A stretch of DNA of 64,000 nt from an uncultured Eisenbergiella sp. (GCA_910585455.1 CAJUEL010000010.1:1-64000), one strand, 5' to 3'; counted from the stretch's first letter, positions 8,090 to 16,629 are shown. Program-made: numbers and translations. Notes: generated from the sequence alone by a model not told the origin.

Positions 8090-8813
8090 TAAAAATCACC
8101 TCCAGGTCATTCTGATTTTTCTTTTGATAGCTCTGCACTGTTTTGACCGCTATTTCCGCGGCTTTTTCATTCGGAAAATGAAACTCGCCCGTAGAAATAC
8201 AGCAAAAAGCGACGCTCTTTAATTGATATGCTGCCGCAAGCTCCAGACAGGACAGGTAACAGTCCGCTAACAGATCACAATCCTTTTTGGTTACTTTCCC
8301 ATATATAATCGGACCGACAGTATGAAGCACATAACGGCAGGGAAGATTATATGCTTTCGTGATTTTGGCTTTTCCAACAGGTTCCTGTGTCTTCTGCTTT
8401 GCCATGATGCGGGAGCATGCAAGGCGGAGCTCCACGCCTGCGGCGGAATGAATTGCGTTGTCAATACACCCATGACAGGGAACAAAACAGCCTAACATGG
8501 CACTGTTAGCCGCATTTACAATAGCGTCCACGGACAACCGGGTAATATCCCCCTGCCATAAATACATTCCCTGTTGCGCTGATGGAATATCTGATAAGGA
8601 AATGATACCTTTTTTGGCGCATTCCTCCTGTAAATATGCGTCCTGTATTTCCAGAAATTCTTTGGAAACCGTTTTGGGAGGACGAATATTCATCAGAGAA
8701 CGTAACAGACGTTTTTGTTCTCCGTCCGCCATCGGTACATCGATATATTTCAGCTCATTATTTTCATTGATCAAATATTTTATGAGATATAGAAGCCTTT
8801 CCTCCTGTGTCAC
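8040..8813 (-). CDS. Protein-ADP-ribose hydrolase, Zn-dependent macrodomain
   Basis: The 257-residue protein carries a macrodomain from about residue 75, with WQGDITRLSVDAIVNAANS forming the ADP-ribose pocket. The segment GCFVPCHGCIDNAIH supplies the Cys/His ligands of the Zn-macro subgroup. It removes ADP-ribose added by the SirTM encoded downstream (family knowledge). The start at 8813 is a GTG preceded by AGGGAGG 5 bases upstream; an in-frame TTG at 8846 lacks a ribosome site. It is the first gene of the pair and divergent from the HxlR regulator. Confidence 0.85.
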   Translation of the reverse strand: MTQEERLLYLIKYLINENNELKYIDVPMADGEQKRLLRSLMNIRPPKTVSKEFLEIQDAYLQEECAKKGIISLSDIPSAQQGMYLWQGDITRLSVDAIVNAANSAMLGCFVPCHGCIDNAIHSAAGVELRLACSRIMAKQKTQEPVGKAKITKAYNLPCRYVLHTVGPIIYGKVTKKDCDLLADCYLSCLELAAAYQLKSVAFCCISTGEFHFPNEKAAEIAVKTVQSYQKKNQNDLEVIFNVFKDTDYAIYRQLLG

Positions 8814-8968
8814 AGTATCCTCCCTTCGAATATCTGCCCGGGGCAAAGCCTGCAGACATCGCCCATGGCATTTTCCTTTTTGGTTTTATTTGCGGCTTGT
8901 TTTTTCCCGCTTGCAGGATTATAGTATATCCGTAAGGATAAAATGTAAAGTAAGCACTTTATTGTGCT

Positions 8969-8990
8969 ATAGTTACCCAAAAGAAACTAT
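8969..8990. promoter_or_regulatory. Probable operator between macrodomain and HxlR genes
   Basis: An ATAGTT-N10-AACTAT inverted repeat lies 21 bp upstream of the HxlR start, in the divergent intergenic region. Its symmetry and position fit autoregulation by the HxlR protein and possibly control of the macrodomain-sirtuin operon. This is inferred from sequence only. Confidence 0.4.
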
Positions 8991-9011
8991 TATGAAAATG
9001 GGGGTCTTATT

Positions 9012-9341
9012 GTGGAAAAAAATTTACCTGCCTGCCCGGTGGAAACCACGCTAATGCTGATCAGCGACCGCTGGAAGGTGTTAATTATCCGTGATTTACT
9101 GGCGGGAACAAAACGATTTGGGGAATTGAAAAAATCTGTCGGAAACGTGTCGCAAAAGGTTTTAACAGCAAATTTACGGTCAATGGAATACAGCGGCTTA
9201 CTCACCAGAAAAGTCTATCCCGAAGTGCCGCCACGGGTAGAATATACTTTGACAGAAACGGGGTACAGTCTGAAACCGGTTTTGGACGCTATGACCGAAT
9301 GGGGGACCGCATATCAAAAGAGAACCGTTGAGGAAGGATAA
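9012..9341 (+). CDS. HxlR family transcriptional regulator
   Basis: The 109-residue single-domain winged helix has the HxlR pattern: an N-terminal CPVETTLMLISDRWKVLIIR with the conserved redox-capable Cys, RFGELKKSVGNVSQKVLTANL as the recognition region, and the wing EVPPRVEYTLTETG. GTG is the start codon. HxlR regulators respond to aldehydes, oxidants or other small molecules, usually as dimers. It is divergent from the macrodomain-SirTM operon and upstream of the DUF3990/DUF3791-like pair. Confidence 0.9.
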   Translation: MEKNLPACPVETTLMLISDRWKVLIIRDLLAGTKRFGELKKSVGNVSQKVLTANLRSMEYSGLLTRKVYPEVPPRVEYTLTETGYSLKPVLDAMTEWGTAYQKRTVEEG

Positions 9342-9453
9342 AGAACACCGGCAAATCTTCTTTTATGCCTTTCCGGGAATAGCAACATCAACTTGAAAAA
9401 ACAGGCGGGTAGATTCATTAGTCCGGAAAATAACGAAAGGAGTATTTCCGCTC

Positions 9454-9930
9454 ATGAATGAAAAAATTACCATATATCACGGAAGCCAGGACGTTGTCGA
9501 ATTTCCAGAAATCCGCACTGCACGGTTTCATAAAGACTTTTATTTTGGCTTTTATTGTACATTGTTTTATGAGCAGGCAAAGAGATGGGCTGTCAGGTTT
9601 CGGGGAAAAGGAGTGATTAACGAATATATATACGAACCGAACAGCCATTTGAAAGTGCTCAGCTTTCAGGAAATGACAGAAGAATGGCTGGATTTCATTG
9701 TGTCCTGTCGGTTGGGAAATCCACATGATTATGATGTTGTGGAAGGTCCCATGGCAAATGATACCATTTTTAACTATGTTCAGAATTTTGCAGATGGAAA
9801 AATATCGCGGGAGGCTTTCTGGGCATTGGCAAAATTTAAAAGACCAACACATCAGATCAGCTTTCATACTGTAAACGCATTGAGGACTTTGACTTTTGTG
9901 AAAGGACATGAAGTAATTGATGAAGAATGA
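9454..9930 (+). CDS. DUF3990 protein (putative ADP-ribosyltransferase fold)
   Basis: The 158-residue protein starts with the strand IYHGSQDVVEFPEI, then FYFGFYCTLFYEQAKRWA, and ends with THQISFHTVNALR. These are the three conserved blocks of DUF3990, a family I understand to belong to the ADP-ribosyl transferase clan. The H of YHGS, the Y of GFYCT and the Q of THQIS could form an H-Y-Q type triad (inference). It overlaps the next gene by 11 bp, as expected for a toxin-antitoxin-like pair. AAAGGAG lies 11 bases before the start, a long spacing. NAD-dependent toxicity is a hypothesis. Confidence 0.65.
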   Translation: MNEKITIYHGSQDVVEFPEIRTARFHKDFYFGFYCTLFYEQAKRWAVRFRGKGVINEYIYEPNSHLKVLSFQEMTEEWLDFIVSCRLGNPHDYDVVEGPMANDTIFNYVQNFADGKISREAFWALAKFKRPTHQISFHTVNALRTLTFVKGHEVIDEE

Positions 9931-10351
9931 CAATGATTTATTTTTTACATGCAGTCTGATTGAGTTCATCGGCAGACGACAGAAGCTGGAGCGGGCGGCA
10001 GTTGTTTCAACGCTTGGAGAAAAAACGATCCGGCGTATTTATAAGTATGCGGATGTATTGCATTGTGAGCCAATTGAAAAGACGGCGGATGAATTCATCA
10101 CAGCCTGCCTTGTTCCGGTCGGAAATTATGACAATGTGGGAAAATGTAAATATCTGATTCCGGATTATTGGACGATTGGCGAGGTCTATGAACGCCTGAT
10201 TGAGGATGTCTGCGGAGAAGATACGGTAAAAACCCTTCTGGAGGTTTATGGGTCATGGATTGACCGGTCAATTTCAAATTACAATTCAGACTTTTATTAC
10301 CAGCCAAGGGATTACATCCGGGAATGCTATCGGGAAGGAAGAATCCTTTGA
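9920..10351 (+). CDS. DUF3791-like protein, partner of DUF3990
   Basis: The 143-residue acidic cytosolic protein has an N-terminal helical segment, FTCSLIEFIGRRQKLERAAV followed by LGEKTIRRIYKYADVLHCEP. This resembles the small DUF3791-type proteins commonly encoded next to DUF3990 genes. The C-terminal half (YWTIGEVYERLIEDV, then QPRDYIRECYREG) extends beyond a typical short member. Its start overlaps the DUF3990 gene, so the two are translationally coupled. An antitoxin or immunity role is inferred from context only. Confidence 0.5.
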   Translation: MKNDNDLFFTCSLIEFIGRRQKLERAAVVSTLGEKTIRRIYKYADVLHCEPIEKTADEFITACLVPVGNYDNVGKCKYLIPDYWTIGEVYERLIEDVCGEDTVKTLLEVYGSWIDRSISNYNSDFYYQPRDYIRECYREGRIL

Positions 10352-10405
10352 GGAATCAGATATCCCTTATCAGGGACGGCAAAAATACAATGGGGAGGTG
10401 CAGAC

Positions 10406-11104
10406 ATGGGATACCGTTTCGCCATCTGCGACGACGACAAAGATTACGCATTCTATATCGGACAGCTGGCATCGCAATGGGCACAGCAGGCCGGGGTCCG
10501 GGTTGATACGGAAATTTTTCCCTCGGCGGAAGCATTTTTATTCCGCTATGAAGAGCGCAGGGACTTCGATGTGCTGCTGTTGGATATCGAAATGGCGGCA
10601 ATGGACGGCGTGGCGCTCGCACGGCGCGTCCGCCTGGAAAACGACGATGTGCAGATCGTGTTCATCACAGGCTATGCCGACTATATCGCCGAGGGCTACG
10701 AGGTATCCGCCCTTCATTACCTCACCAAGCCGGTCAGGGAAGAGAAGCTGTTTTCCGTGCTCACCCGCGCGGTGGGGCGTCTTGCGCAAAACGAGCCCAT
10801 CCTCACCCTGCGGCTCCCCGGCGAAACCATACGCCTGCCTCTGGGAAAAATCCGCTATCTGGACGTATTTCACAACTACGTCACGGTCCATGCCGACCGG
10901 GATTATGCCGTAAAGCGCCCCCTGGGAGAGCTGGAAAAGGAGCTGGACGACCGGTTTTTCCGAACCGGACGCTCCTGCGTGCTGAATCTGGCATTTATCG
11001 GACGCGCGTCCCGCACGGAAGCAGAGCTCACCACCGGGGAACGCATCCCGCTGCCCAGAGGACAGTATGAAAAGCTCAACCGCGCCATCATCGACCGCAT
11101 GTAA
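10406..11104 (+). CDS. LytTR-family response regulator
   Basis: The 232-residue protein has a receiver domain (residues 1-120) with the acidic pocket CDDDKDYA, phospho-acceptor Asp in LLLDIEMAAMDG and Lys in LTKPV. A LytTR DNA-binding domain follows (about 135-230, with IRYLDVFHNYVTVHA and FFRTGRSCVLNLAFI). AgrA/VirR-type regulators bind direct repeats upstream of target promoters. GGGGAGGTG precedes the start. The kinase gene follows after 138 bp and an ABC exporter after that, so exporter control is likely. Confidence 0.9.
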   Translation: MGYRFAICDDDKDYAFYIGQLASQWAQQAGVRVDTEIFPSAEAFLFRYEERRDFDVLLLDIEMAAMDGVALARRVRLENDDVQIVFITGYADYIAEGYEVSALHYLTKPVREEKLFSVLTRAVGRLAQNEPILTLRLPGETIRLPLGKIRYLDVFHNYVTVHADRDYAVKRPLGELEKELDDRFFRTGRSCVLNLAFIGRASRTEAELTTGERIPLPRGQYEKLNRAIIDRM

Positions 11105-11120
11105 GCGCAGCCGCCGGGTT

Positions 11121-11165
11121 TTGACACAATCCGCGCGGCAAACGCGCAGACCTGCCCGAACGGCT
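11121..11165. repeat. Degenerate GTCTGCGCG palindrome
   Basis: CCGCGCGGCAAACGCGCAGACCTG followed by CCCGAAC is a decayed copy of the repeat core at 5894 and 63151. It lies directly behind the response-regulator stop codon, between it and the kinase gene. Confidence 0.4.
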
Positions 11166-11242
11166 GTCTGTAAAAAATGATGTACCGCGAAATGGAATCA
11201 CATGGATTCGACAGGTCAAAAGACCTCACAGGGAGGAAAAGC

Positions 11243-11929
11243 ATGTCCTTATTATCCAGGCTCCTCGACAGGCGCATCGCCGCCTATCAGCGGGAGCTGA
11301 TCGAAATTCATTATGCGGAGGTGGAAAACATGTACCGCCAGATGCGGGGATGGCGGCATGACTACCGCAGCCACATCCAGACCATTAAGGTTCACGCCAT
11401 CCAGAAAGACTGGGACGCCCTGATCGCCTATCTGAACGAGCTGGAAACCGACCTTACCGCCGTGGACACGGTGGTGAAGACGGGCAACCTCATGGCGGAT
11501 GCCATCTTAAACAGCAAAATTTCCCTCGCCCGCGCCAAAAACATTCCCGTGGAGGCGGATGCCAGCATCCCGGTGACTCTGCGGCTCTCCGAGCTGGATC
11601 TGTGCGTCATTTTCGGGAACCTGTTCGACAACGCCATTGAGGCGAGCCTTGCGCTGCCAGAAGAAAAACGGCTCATCCGGGTATACATCGACATGAAAGG
11701 AAACCAGCTCTACATCTCCTTCACCAATTTTACCGCCGGCGGAAAGCTCACCCGGCGGGATGGGCGCTTTCGCTCCACCAAGGGTGAAGGACACGGCTTC
11801 GGACTGGTGCGCATCGATACCATCGTGGAACGGCTGGGAGGCTACCTTTCCCGCAACAGCGAGGAAGGAGCGTTCACCACGGAGATTCTGCTGCCACAGG
11901 CGGGCGCTGACAGTCCAGCCCCTCAATAA
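11243..11929 (+). CDS. GHKL histidine kinase without membrane sensor domain
   Basis: The 228-residue protein begins almost directly with the dimerisation helix containing WRHDYRSHIQ, whose His is the phospho-acceptor. A HATPase_c_5/GHKL domain follows, with the N-box NLFDNAIEAS near residue 130 and the G-box GHGFGLVRI near 195. AgrC/VirS-like kinases normally carry 150-200 residues of membrane helices first; none are present. GGGAGGAAAAGC sets the start at 11243. It is paired with the LytTR regulator upstream. It may sense a cytoplasmic signal or may have lost its sensor; a degenerate repeat lies where the missing part would be. Confidence 0.8.
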   Translation: MSLLSRLLDRRIAAYQRELIEIHYAEVENMYRQMRGWRHDYRSHIQTIKVHAIQKDWDALIAYLNELETDLTAVDTVVKTGNLMADAILNSKISLARAKNIPVEADASIPVTLRLSELDLCVIFGNLFDNAIEASLALPEEKRLIRVYIDMKGNQLYISFTNFTAGGKLTRRDGRFRSTKGEGHGFGLVRIDTIVERLGGYLSRNSEEGAFTTEILLPQAGADSPAPQ

Positions 11930-11939
11930 CGCAATTTAG

Positions 11940-11967
11940 CCCCCGGCTCACACGGCCGGGGATTTTT
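11940..11967 (+). terminator. Rho-independent terminator after the kinase gene
   Basis: A GC-rich hairpin with arms CCCCGGC and GGCCGGGG is followed by ATTTTTG, 10 bp after the stop codon. It separates the two-component genes from the ABC exporter. Confidence 0.75.
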
Positions 11968-11983
11968 GTGTTATGGTATCCAT

Positions 11984-12030
11984 GGAGTTCCAAAGAACTC
12001 CTTAGATTTTCAAAAAACTCCATGGAGTTT
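11984..12030. promoter_or_regulatory. Paired inverted repeats upstream of the ABC exporter
   Basis: Two dyads occur in the 146 bp between the terminator and the exporter: GGAGTTC-CAAA-GAACTCC (11984-12001) and the perfect 16-bp palindrome AAACTCCATGGAGTTT (12015-12030). They share the half-site AACTCC. They could be operators for the LytTR regulator or another repressor. Confidence 0.4.
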
Positions 12031-12113
12031 CCCAAAAGTCCACAAAGCTTCAAGAAGCAAAAAGCCTGAAAAAGCGGACCGTATCCGGCCTGTCAGGCGG
12101 AAAGGAACCAGAC

Positions 12114-13943
12114 ATGAAACCATCTTCAACCGACAAACAAAAACCCGCCTACGGCATGGCGTCCAACTGCATTTACATGAGCATGCGGGCGTGGCGGGAA
12201 TGTAAAAGCGTCCTCGCAATCGCCCTGGGGCTTGTGGTCTGCGGCGTGGGCGGCAGCCTTCTGGACCTGTTCGTGGTCCCGGCGGTGCTGGAGGCCGTAG
12301 GGCGGGGCATACGCCCCGGTGGGCTGATCCGGCTCATCCTCCTGTTCACTCTCTCCATGGTGCTGGTGCAGGCACTGCGCGCCTATCTGGCGCAAAATAT
12401 CATTTTGGGGCGTGTCCGGATTCGCTCCGGACTGAGCGCAGACGTGCATAGCACCTTCTGCCGTACCTCCTACCCAAACATAGAATCTCCGGATTACATC
12501 CAGAAAATGGAAAAGGCGTGCAAATGCCTGAACACCAACTATTCCGCAGGAGAAGCCATCTGGAATACCATGACGGACCTCATAACCAATTTTATCAGCT
12601 TTGTCATTTACCTGTCGCTGCTGGCGCAGGCAAAGCCCTGGATGGTCCTGCTCTGCACCGCTCTGTGCGCCGTCGGTTATTTTGCCGGAGAACGCATCCG
12701 TTCCTAGCGATACCGTCACCGGGAGGAAGAGGGCAAAATCTCTCACCGTTTAAACTACGTCATCGGCCGCAGCCACGATGTCCGGCTCGCCAAGGATATC
12801 CGCATCTTCGGCCTTGCCCCCTGGCTTGACGAGCTATATGACAAATACACCCGCCTGTATCAGGATTTTTATGTCAAAAGCCAGCGGCGCTGTCTCTGGG
12901 CGGATCTGCTGGACGTGGCGCTGACCTTTTTGCGTAACGGCGCCGCCTATGGCATCCTCATCGCCATGGCGCTTTCAGGCGAGCTGACAGCCGCCCGGTT
13001 CGTGCTCTATTTCTCGGCGGTGGGCGGCTTCACAAACTGGGTTGTGGGCATTTTTTCCGGACTGGGAACCCTCCATCAGCAAAGTCTGGATCTGTCCGCC
13101 CTGCGGGAATTTCTGGACATTCCGGAAAGCTTCCGCTTCGGGGACGGCAAACCCCTGCCCGTTAAGCCGGATCACTTATATCAGCTAGAGCTGCGGGATG
13201 TGAGCTTTCGTTACCCCGGCGCAGAGCAGGACACCCTGTCCCATGTGAATCTCACCATCCATCCCGGTGAAAAGCTGGCGGTGGTGGGTAAAAACGGCGC
13301 AGGCAAAACCACCCTGATCAGGCTGCTGTGCGGTCTCTACGATCCCACAAAGGGACAGGTGCTGCTGGACGGAGAGGACATCCGGCAATATGACCGGCGG
13401 GACTACTACGCCCATTTTTCCGCCGTATTCCAGCAGTTTTCCCTGCTGGCAGGCACCATGGCGGAGAACGTGGCTCAATCGGAAAAAGCTGACCTTCCCC
13501 GGATGTGGGACTGTCTGGAGCGGGCGGGTCTCGCAGACCAGATCCGGGCGCTGCCCTGGCAGGAAAACACCCATCTGGGACGGGATGTCTATCTGGACGG
13601 CATCGATCTGTCCGGCGGACAGGTGCAACGGCTGATGCTGGCGCGGGCGCTGTACAAAAACGCGCCGATCGTCATGCTGGACGAACCCACCGCCGCCCTG
13701 GATCCCCTGGCAGAAAGCGACCTTTACCAGAAATACAATGACCTGACCGGAGCATGCACCAGCGTTTACATTTCCCACCGGCTCGCTTCCACCCGCTTCT
13801 GTGACCGGGTGCTGCTCATCGAAAACGGCGGCATCGCAGAGGAGGGCTCCCATGAGGAGCTGCTGGCACAGGGCGGACATTACGCCCGACTGTTCGATAT
13901 TCAGAGCAAATATTACAGGGAGGAGGAGACAGAACATGAATAA
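12114..13943 (+). pseudogene. ABC exporter subunit A, interrupted by an in-frame TAG
   Basis: The full reading frame would give about 609 residues: an exporter-type membrane domain (helices from about residue 33) and an ABC ATPase domain with Walker A VVGKNGAGKTTLI, signature LSGGQVQRLM and Walker B VMLDEPTA. A TAG at 12705-12707 stops translation after 197 residues. The frame then stays open, without shift, to 13943, starting CGATACCGTCACCGG. A TGG-to-TAG change is the simplest explanation. The downstream part alone (from a GTG at 12915) would lack half the membrane domain. The stop overlaps the next gene's start by 8 bp. The transporter is probably inactive as a heterodimer unless the TAG is suppressed or is a sequencing error. 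Confidence 0.8.
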
Positions 13944-15825
13944 AGAAAAGGATCGGCTGCCCCTTAAGCAGGCAATCTCATATACCTGGCGGGGCGTCCG
14001 CATCTGGCATAACGCCGTGCCGGGGCTTTTTCCCGCCGCCGGCGCGCGGCAGGCGCTGACGGCGCTGACGCCCTGCCTGCCGCTGTATTTCACCGCCCGG
14101 CTGGTAAACGCCATCGCCGGAAATGAAACGCCCGGACAGATCTGGCGCATCCTCCTGGCCCTGCTGGCTTCCACCGCATTTGCCGGGGCGGCGCACGCCG
14201 TCGCCGTCTGCTGGGACGAAACCATGCGAAACAGCCACAAATGGCCCGCCTGGAACCGCGTTTTCTTTCAAAAGCTTTTGCAAATGGATTTCTGCGACGC
14301 GGACAACCCCAAAACCCAGGCTCTGCTGACACAAATCGAGCAAAATAGTAACTGGTCGGCCTGGGGACTTGATAAGCTATACTGGTGCTTTTCCGACCTG
14401 TCTGGCGCCACGTGGCGCATCCTGGGGGCGATCGCGCTGTCGGCAAGCCTGTTCGCCCTGCCCGTGCCCGCCCAAAGTCCCCTCGCCTGGCTGAACCATC
14501 CCCTGTGCCTGACAGGAATCGCTGCGCTGATGATTTTATCCGCCATCGCCACCTCCTCCCTCACCAACAGGGCCAATTCCTACTGGGCCAACTATGACGG
14601 TACCGGAGGAAACCGTGCCTTTTCCTTTTTCGGCTTCATCGCCATTTTAGAGCGCCACCGGGGTGCGGATATCCGGCTCTATGCCCAGGACAGATATCTG
14701 GGAAGCCGCTATATCACGATAATGAACGGCGAAGAGTCCTTCGGACCCAAATCCAGCATCGGCAAAGCGGCGCGCGGACCCATGGGCGCCTGTGCAGCGG
14801 CATCCGGCGCCGTTTCCCGCATGTTTGTCGGCGTCATTTATCTCTTTGCCGGACTCAAAGCCCTTGGCGGCGCTTTCGGCATCGGCTCCATCGCCCAGTA
14901 CGTGGGCGCGCTGACCGGGCTGATTCAGGGAATCACCCTGCTTTTGGAAACGCTGGGCACGCTGCGGGTCAACGCAGAATTTTTAAAGCCGGTCTACGAG
15001 CTGCTGGACACCCCCAACAACATGTATCAGGGCAGCCTGACCACCGAAAAGCGCGCCGACAGGAAATATGTCATCGAATTTAAGGACGTCTCCTTCCGAT
15101 ACCCCGGCGCCAGGACCTGGGCGCTGCGGCATGTATCCATGCAATTCCGTGTGGGACAGCGGCTGGCAGTGGTGGGGGAAAACGGCTCCGGAAAAACCAC
15201 CTTCATCAAGCTGCTGTGCCGTCTTTATGACCCCACGGAAGGAGAAATCCTTTTAAACGGCATCGATATCCGTAAATACCGATACGATAACTATTTAAAC
15301 CTGTTCTCCGTGGTGTTCCAGGATTTTCAGCTGCTGGCGCAGTCTCTGGGGGCAAATGTCGCTGCGGCGGAGGAATACGACCGGGCGCGGGCAGAGCAAT
15401 GCCTGCATAAGGCTGGCTTTTCCGGACAGCTTACCAAACTGCCAAAGGGGCTGGACACCTGCCTTTATCGGGAATTTGAGGACGACGGCGTGGAAATCTC
15501 CGGCGGCGAAGCCCAGAAAATCGCCCTCGCCCGGGTGCTGTATCAGGATGCGCCCTTCATCGTGCTGGATGAGCCCACCGCGGCGCTGGACCCGGAGGCG
15601 GAAGCGGAGGTATACACCCACTTCAACGAAATCGTGGAAGACAAAACCGCCGTCTACATCAGCCACCGACTGTCCTCCTGCCGCTTCTGCGACGAAATCG
15701 CCGTATTCGATAAGGGCAGCGTGGTGCAGCAGGGCACTCACGACAGACTGGTGGAGACCGACGGCAAATACCGCGACCTCTGGAACGCCCAGGCGCAGTA
15801 CTATCAGAACAGGGAAAACAAATAG
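13936..15825 (+). CDS. ABC exporter subunit B (membrane domain fused to ATPase)
   Basis: The 629-residue half-transporter has an N-terminal membrane domain with about six helices and a C-terminal nucleotide-binding domain. The ATPase shows Walker A VVGENGSGKTTFI, signature ISGGEAQKIALAR, Walker B FIVLDEPTA and switch His in YISHRLSS. Type I exporters of this kind move drugs, peptides or lipids outward. It overlaps subunit A by 8 bp with AGGAGGAGAC before the ATG, so the two form a heterodimer unit. The LytTR/GHKL genes upstream probably control it. A palindromic repeat and a strong terminator follow. Confidence 0.9.
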   Translation: MNKEKDRLPLKQAISYTWRGVRIWHNAVPGLFPAAGARQALTALTPCLPLYFTARLVNAIAGNETPGQIWRILLALLASTAFAGAAHAVAVCWDETMRNSHKWPAWNRVFFQKLLQMDFCDADNPKTQALLTQIEQNSNWSAWGLDKLYWCFSDLSGATWRILGAIALSASLFALPVPAQSPLAWLNHPLCLTGIAALMILSAIATSSLTNRANSYWANYDGTGGNRAFSFFGFIAILERHRGADIRLYAQDRYLGSRYITIMNGEESFGPKSSIGKAARGPMGACAAASGAVSRMFVGVIYLFAGLKALGGAFGIGSIAQYVGALTGLIQGITLLLETLGTLRVNAEFLKPVYELLDTPNNMYQGSLTTEKRADRKYVIEFKDVSFRYPGARTWALRHVSMQFRVGQRLAVVGENGSGKTTFIKLLCRLYDPTEGEILLNGIDIRKYRYDNYLNLFSVVFQDFQLLAQSLGANVAAAEEYDRARAEQCLHKAGFSGQLTKLPKGLDTCLYREFEDDGVEISGGEAQKIALARVLYQDAPFIVLDEPTAALDPEAEAEVYTHFNEIVEDKTAVYISHRLSSCRFCDEIAVFDKGSVVQQGTHDRLVETDGKYRDLWNAQAQYYQNRENK

Positions 15826-15828
15826 CGT

Positions 15829-15857
15829 TACGATTCAGACACATCTGAATTGTGACC
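15829..15857. repeat. GTTAC-ended palindromic repeat
   Basis: The inverted pair GTTACGATTCAGA and TCTGAATTGTGAC is separated by four bases and sits 4 bp after the ABC exporter stop codon. A second related pair (AACAGTT, TGAACTGT) lies at 15934-15958 behind the terminator. Confidence 0.5.
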
Positions 15858-15877
15858 AAATGACAGCTTTTTAGAAG

Positions 15878-15929
15878 ACAAACAGAGGGCGTCGGCCATT
15901 CATTTCCCCGACACCCTCTGTTTGTTTAT
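15878..15929. terminator. Strong bidirectional terminator
   Basis: ACAAACAGAGGG (15878-15889) pairs with CCCTCTGTTTGT (15914-15925), extended inward by GTCGG/CCGAC. T-runs or A-runs lie on both sides. It serves the convergent ABC exporter and the membrane-protein gene at 16014. Confidence 0.8.
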
Positions 15930-16013
15930 TCACAACAGTTCTGCACTGTCTGAACTGTCGCATTTATCCTTTGTGCGTTTTTCCGTCGTTTTGGCAAATC
16001 AGATTGCCAAAGA

Positions 16014-16529
16014 TCACTGGTTTTCATCCTTTACAGACAGAAATTCTTTTTTTAATTTTATGCTGGTCGCAATGAGCTCCAGTCCCAGAATGACCACATG
16101 CGAAGAAAATTTCCCATGCGGATCAAACAGAAGCAGCAATGCCAGCGCAATGCGAACGGCAAACGTGAGAACAGGCACGGCAAAATGCTGTTTCAGGTAA
16201 ATTTGCCGGATCGCCTGATTCAGTGACTTCGCCGCCTTGCGGATACCGATAATCGCCCAGGTCGTTCCGATGGGCACTAACGCATTCGGACCCTGAATGA
16301 TAAACGCGAGCCCCATTATGAGCATCACAATGCCATACACCAGCTCTTCGGAATTCTGATTCAAAAACCGTTTATCCTGAAAATAACCGATTCCCATCAG
16401 CGCGCCGACCGCCATCATTGCACCGCCCAGCAGATAGGGCAACAGCCACACGATATGCTCCGCTCCCAAAACGCAGATGATGCCGATGATCGGAAAAATG
16501 ACAGATTCCAGTTTCTTCAAAGCTTTCAT
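16014..16529 (-). CDS. Small HdeD/DUF308-like membrane protein
   Basis: The 171-residue protein has five to six hydrophobic helices in hairpin-like pairs (for example FPIIGIICVLGAEHIVWLL and LVYGIVMLIMGLAFIIQ), resembling DUF308 proteins and the one at 2661. A charged C-terminal tail (KLKKEFLSVKDENQ) is cytoplasmic. The start at 16529 has GGAAAGGA upstream. It follows the chemoreceptor gene by 100 bp on the same strand. The function is not known. Confidence 0.65.
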   Translation of the reverse strand: MKALKKLESVIFPIIGIICVLGAEHIVWLLPYLLGGAMMAVGALMGIGYFQDKRFLNQNSEELVYGIVMLIMGLAFIIQGPNALVPIGTTWAIIGIRKAAKSLNQAIRQIYLKQHFAVPVLTFAVRIALALLLLFDPHGKFSSHVVILGLELIATSIKLKKEFLSVKDENQ

Positions 16530-16629
16530 ACTGTTTTCCTTTCCCGGCCAGTTCACTGCCTCCCGGACGGTGCAATGCGGAGGCGCGGGCGGACAAGCCC
16601 CTGCCTGTTCCCATAACTATGATCCATCG

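Noticed and set aside
12705..12707. Programmed readthrough or pyrrolysine at the TAG
   Set aside because: No tRNA-Pyl or Pyl genes are visible and exporters are not known users; a nonsense mutation or read error is simpler.
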